A DNA stretch of 6,873 nt from JAUWVG01 sp964633715 (GTDB lineage Bacteria; Acidobacteriota; Aminicenantia; Aminicenantales; Aminicenantaceae). Within the stretch, counting starts at the first letter, position 1; each line of letters opens with the position of its first letter. Shown here in pieces: positions 4,227-6,873 of this stretch. A program made the translations under genes and the position numbers. The DNA is taken from the NCBI GenBank assembly GCA_964633715.1, contig CAZWHQ010000097.1, positions 1-6,873 on the forward strand, given 5' to 3'. The notes beneath the pieces are model-generated. The model made no database searches, had not been told where the DNA came from, and saw only the letters and a list, made by a program, of their open reading frames with translations.

Positions 4227-6842
4227 TTATCTTTTCTTTTTTTTCTTTTTTCTCTTTTTTGGGATGACCGACCTGGCCTGCTTTCCTGTTTGTACGGGCA
4301 CATTCTGGGCTCGCTGGTAGTAGACTGGTTGTGCTTTCCTTTCGGGCAGCTCTTTTTCTACAACGGGCTGGAGGAGAAACAAGTAGCGAATGGTCTCGTC
4401 CTCGATTCGGTCCATCATGGCTTGGTACATATCATAGCTTTCTCTTTTGTATTCGACGAGTGGATCTCTCTGCCCATAACCACGGAGGCCTATTCCCTCT
4501 TTGAGGTAGTCCATCCCAAGGAGATGATCTTTCCATTGAGTATCGATAATCTGTAGCATGATGATCCGCTCAAATTCCCTCATCTGGTCAGAGCCAATAA
4601 TTTTTTCTTTCTCTTCATAGAGTTCTGTGAGCCGGGCGATGATGGTTTCTCTCAGCTCTGGGTGATTTATAGTGTTCCAGTCTACGTTTAAGGTTTCAAA
4701 AACCGGTCCGAATTGAGCACTGATAGCTGTTGTAAAACCTTCTGTATCCCAGTCTTCAGGGGATTTTTCCTTATCTGTAAAGTTTTCCATCCGCCAATCA
4801 ACAATAGTTGTAATGAGTTCAAGAAGGAACTCCTTCATATTCTTGCCCTGCAGAATATCACGTCTCATGGAGTAGATGGATTCTCGCTGCTTGTTCATAA
4901 CATCGTCGTATTCCAGGAGGTGTTTTCGGATCGAGAAGTTTTGGCCTTCAACCTGTTTCTGCGCTCGTTCGATGGCATTGCTGACCAATTTGTGCTCGAT
5001 AGGTACGCCTTCTTCCATACCGATACGTGTCATCAATCCCGAGATTTTTTCACTCCCGAATATGCGCATCAGGTCATCTTCGAGAGAAAGGTAAAAACGG
5101 GATGATCCGGGATCGCCCTGCCTGCCGGCTCGTCCTCTGAGCTGATTGTCTATCCGCCGGGCTTCGTGCCGCTCAGTTCCAATGATGTGCAGACCTCCCA
5201 TGTCCAAGACTTTTTCCTGATCGATATCTGTTTGAGCCTTAGCTTCTTCAAGGGCTTTTTCAAGATCTTCCGGAGAGACATCGTGATAATCGATCCCTCT
5301 TTTTTTCAAGGTTTCACGGGCAAGATACTCGGGATTTCCTCCTAAGATGATATCCACACCTCGACCCGCCATATTAGTGGCCAGAGTTGCAGCCCCTATC
5401 CGTCCAGCCTGGGCGATGATCTGGGCTTCTTGTTCATGGTACTTGGCGTTAAGAACCACATGATTGATCCCCCGGCCTCTGAGGATTTTACTGAGGTGTT
5501 CTGAATTTTCTATTGAGATTGTTCCAACAAGCACAGGGCGGCCTTTTGTATTGTTGTCTTTGATTTCCTGAACAACGGCTTCCCATTTTTCTTTAGCTGT
5601 TCGGTAGATGACATCATTTTCTTCAAGCCGTATAAGCGGTTTGTTTGTCGGGATTTCTACGACATCTAATTTGTAAATAGATTGGAATTCTGTAGCCTCG
5701 GTCACAGCCGTTCCTGTCATCCCGGACAGCTTTTCATACATTCGGAAATAATTTTGGAACGTCACAGAAGCAAGTGTCTGGTACTCTTCCTCGATCCGGA
5801 CTTTTTCTTTAGCTTCAAGCGCTTGGTGCAGTCCGTCACTGTAGCGGCGGCCCGGCATCAAACGTCCTGTAAATTCATCGACGATAACGACCTTTCCTTC
5901 TTTGATCATATAGTCGACATCTTTCCGGAACAGGTAATGGGCTTTGAGAGCTTGATTGATCGCATGGATGGTGTCCATGTGTGAGAGGTCGTAAAGATTC
6001 TTCACATGAAGATGCTTTTCCGATTCTGCAACTCCCTCTTCTGTAAGATGGACTGTTCTAGTCTTTTCGTCAACGTTGTAGTCTTTTGTCTTTTTGAGGC
6101 GTCTTATGAGGTTGTCTGCTTTATAGTAGATATCAGTGGATTCTTCTGTGGGACCTGAAATAATCAGAGGTGTTCTGGCTTCATCGATAAGGATACTGTC
6201 CACTTCATCGACAATACAGTAGTGGTGATCCCTTTGAACAAGATCTGTTTTTCGGAATTTCATGTTGTCGCGAAGGTAATCAAATCCAAATTCATTATTT
6301 GTTCCAAAAGTAATGTCACTATTGTAGGCTTGTTGCCTTTCAAAATCGTTCATTTCGTGCTGGATGGTTCCGACTGAGAGTCGAAGAAAGTTATAGATAG
6401 GACCCATCCATTCTGTATCTCTTTTAGCAAGGTAATCATTGACAGTTACGATGTGAACGCCTCTTCCTGTTAAGGCATTCAAATAGGCGGGAAGAGTGGC
6501 GACAAGAGTTTTTCCTTCCCCTGTCTTCATTTCCGATATTTTTCCTTGATGCAGGACCACGCCCCCGATCAGCTGCACATCAAAATGCCGCATCTGCAGT
6601 ACACGTATGCCGACCTCACGGACTACGGCAAAGGCTTCGATCAGCAGGTCGTCGAGTTTTGCCCCCTGGTTGAGTTTTTCCTTAAATTCAGCTGTTTTAG
6701 TGCTGAGCTGGCTGTCAGAAAGCTCGTGAATCCTGGTCTCTAGTTCATTGATAGCGGTGACGTAGGGCTGGAGTTTTTTCAGGTCTCTTTCATTCTGGGT
6801 CCCGATGATTTTTTTTATAAACCATTTATACATTTGAATCAT
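4227..6842 (-). CDS. secA: Protein translocase ATPase SecA, lacking the C-terminal zinc-binding tail
   Basis: Motor ATPase that drives unfolded preproteins through SecYEG at the membrane. The 871-residue product has the expected SecA elements in order: Walker A MKTGEGKT (105-112), NEFGFDYLRDNM (183-194), DEVD Walker B (212-215), the preprotein-binding domain (about 230-370), VDEFTGRLMPGRRYSDGLHQ (321-340), LSGMTGTA (372-379), TNMAGRGVDIILGG (489-502), RGRAGRQGDPGSSRFYLSLEDDL (569-591, with the arginine-finger region), and the helical scaffold and wing to about 830. The typical final CXCXSGKXXXXCC/CH zinc motif, which contacts SecB and lipids, is absent. Instead the protein ends PKKRKKKKKKR (861-871). 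The start at 6842 (MIQMYKW) is used, with AGGGG about 12 bases ahead. An ATG at 6833 (MYKWFIKKIIG) fits the family's N-terminus equally well. guaB follows after 10 bases. Confidence 0.96.
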   Translation of the reverse strand: MIQMYKWFIKKIIGTQNERDLKKLQPYVTAINELETRIHELSDSQLSTKTAEFKEKLNQGAKLDDLLIEAFAVVREVGIRVLQMRHFDVQLIGGVVLHQGKISEMKTGEGKTLVATLPAYLNALTGRGVHIVTVNDYLAKRDTEWMGPIYNFLRLSVGTIQHEMNDFERQQAYNSDITFGTNNEFGFDYLRDNMKFRKTDLVQRDHHYCIVDEVDSILIDEARTPLIISGPTEESTDIYYKADNLIRRLKKTKDYNVDEKTRTVHLTEEGVAESEKHLHVKNLYDLSHMDTIHAINQALKAHYLFRKDVDYMIKEGKVVIVDEFTGRLMPGRRYSDGLHQALEAKEKVRIEEEYQTLASVTFQNYFRMYEKLSGMTGTAVTEATEFQSIYKLDVVEIPTNKPLIRLEENDVIYRTAKEKWEAVVQEIKDNNTKGRPVLVGTISIENSEHLSKILRGRGINHVVLNAKYHEQEAQIIAQAGRIGAATLATNMAGRGVDIILGGNPEYLARETLKKRGIDYHDVSPEDLEKALEEAKAQTDIDQEKVLDMGGLHIIGTERHEARRIDNQLRGRAGRQGDPGSSRFYLSLEDDLMRIFGSEKISGLMTRIGMEEGVPIEHKLVSNAIERAQKQVEGQNFSIRKHLLEYDDVMNKQRESIYSMRRDILQGKNMKEFLLELITTIVDWRMENFTDKEKSPEDWDTEGFTTAISAQFGPVFETLNVDWNTINHPELRETIIARLTELYEEKEKIIGSDQMREFERIIMLQIIDTQWKDHLLGMDYLKEGIGLRGYGQRDPLVEYKRESYDMYQAMMDRIEDETIRYLFLLQPVVEKELPERKAQPVYYQRAQNVPVQTGKQARSVIPKKRKKKKKKR
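4228..4260 (-). repeat. Homopurine, A-rich tract encoding the polybasic SecA tail
   Basis: On the - strand these bases are all A or G, with a run of eight A (4244-4237) and two runs of six A. In frame they encode Lys/Arg codons, KKRKKKKKKR, and the secA stop. On the + strand it is a pyrimidine tract. Such homopolymers are prone to slippage in replication, transcription and sequencing. Confidence 0.85.
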
Positions 6843-6870
6843 TTGTAGCAGAAACCCCTGGAGATGTCAA
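6842..6870 (-). promoter_or_regulatory. Candidate promoter overlapping the annotated secA start
   Basis: On the - strand, TTGACA (6870-6865, perfect consensus) is followed after exactly 17 bases by TACAAA (6847-6842, four of six). Transcription would start around 6835-6833, downstream of the first ATG and at the second one (6833). If real, SecA would start at MYKWFIKK on a leaderless or nearly leaderless message. The weak -10 box and the window edge leave this uncertain. Confidence 0.3.
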
Positions 6871-6873
6871 AGG

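Noticed and set aside
4217..4303. 29-codon N-terminal extension of guaB (MCPYKQESRPGR...)
   Set aside because: It overlaps the secA 3' end in another frame, is Lys/Arg-rich because of the purine tract, and has no IMPDH counterpart. The start at 4216 gives the standard 487 residues.
4056..4556. Long open frame on the + strand across the secA-guaB junction
   Set aside because: It is antisense to two clear genes, has low-complexity Phe/Ser-rich composition from the pyrimidine tract, and has no recognisable domain.
4713..5105. Open frames on the + strand inside secA (also 5682-5984 and 6546-6743)
   Set aside because: They are antisense shadows of conserved SecA coding sequence, with no domain and no supporting start signals.

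Overview
The window carries six protein-coding genes and almost no non-coding DNA. Its base composition is moderate, slightly AT-rich by eye. It reads as an ordinary bacterial chromosomal segment with housekeeping genes (SecA, IMP dehydrogenase) beside redox genes. A ferredoxin:thioredoxin-reductase-type catalytic protein with its own rubredoxin-like knuckle suggests an anaerobic or facultatively anaerobic bacterium that uses ferredoxin- or rubredoxin-linked thiol reduction. A membrane-anchored c-type cytochrome shows some respiratory electron transport. I cannot fix the phylum from sequence alone. An uncultured anaerobic lineage is plausible, but that is inference.

Layout: on the + strand, positions 1-1115 hold the 3' three quarters of an aspartase/fumarase-superfamily lyase whose 5' end lies outside the window. 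All other genes are on the - strand, and in transcription order they are secA (6842-4227), guaB (4216-2753), a membrane cytochrome c (2658-1942), a rubredoxin-like/FTR-type thiol reductase (1855-1433) and a small CPHC thioredoxin-fold protein (1431-1150). The last of these converges on the lyase gene with only 34 bases between stops. No stretch over 100 bases lacks a gene. I saw no tRNA, rRNA, CRISPR array, insertion sequence or attachment site.

How the genes work together: secA and guaB are 10 bases apart and probably cotranscribed, although their functions (protein export and GMP synthesis) are unrelated. The FTR-type protein and the CPHC protein are one base apart. The ribosome-binding site of the second lies in the last codons of the first, so they look like a reductase and its redoxin substrate made together. 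A plausible promoter lies directly upstream of this pair. The cytochrome has a strong ribosome-binding site of its own and no clear functional tie to its neighbours.

Nothing here is convincingly a new system. The best leads are the FTR/CPHC redox pair, with tryptophan at the usual catalytic histidine position, and a SecA whose C-terminal zinc-binding tail is replaced by a polybasic tail encoded in a homopurine tract.
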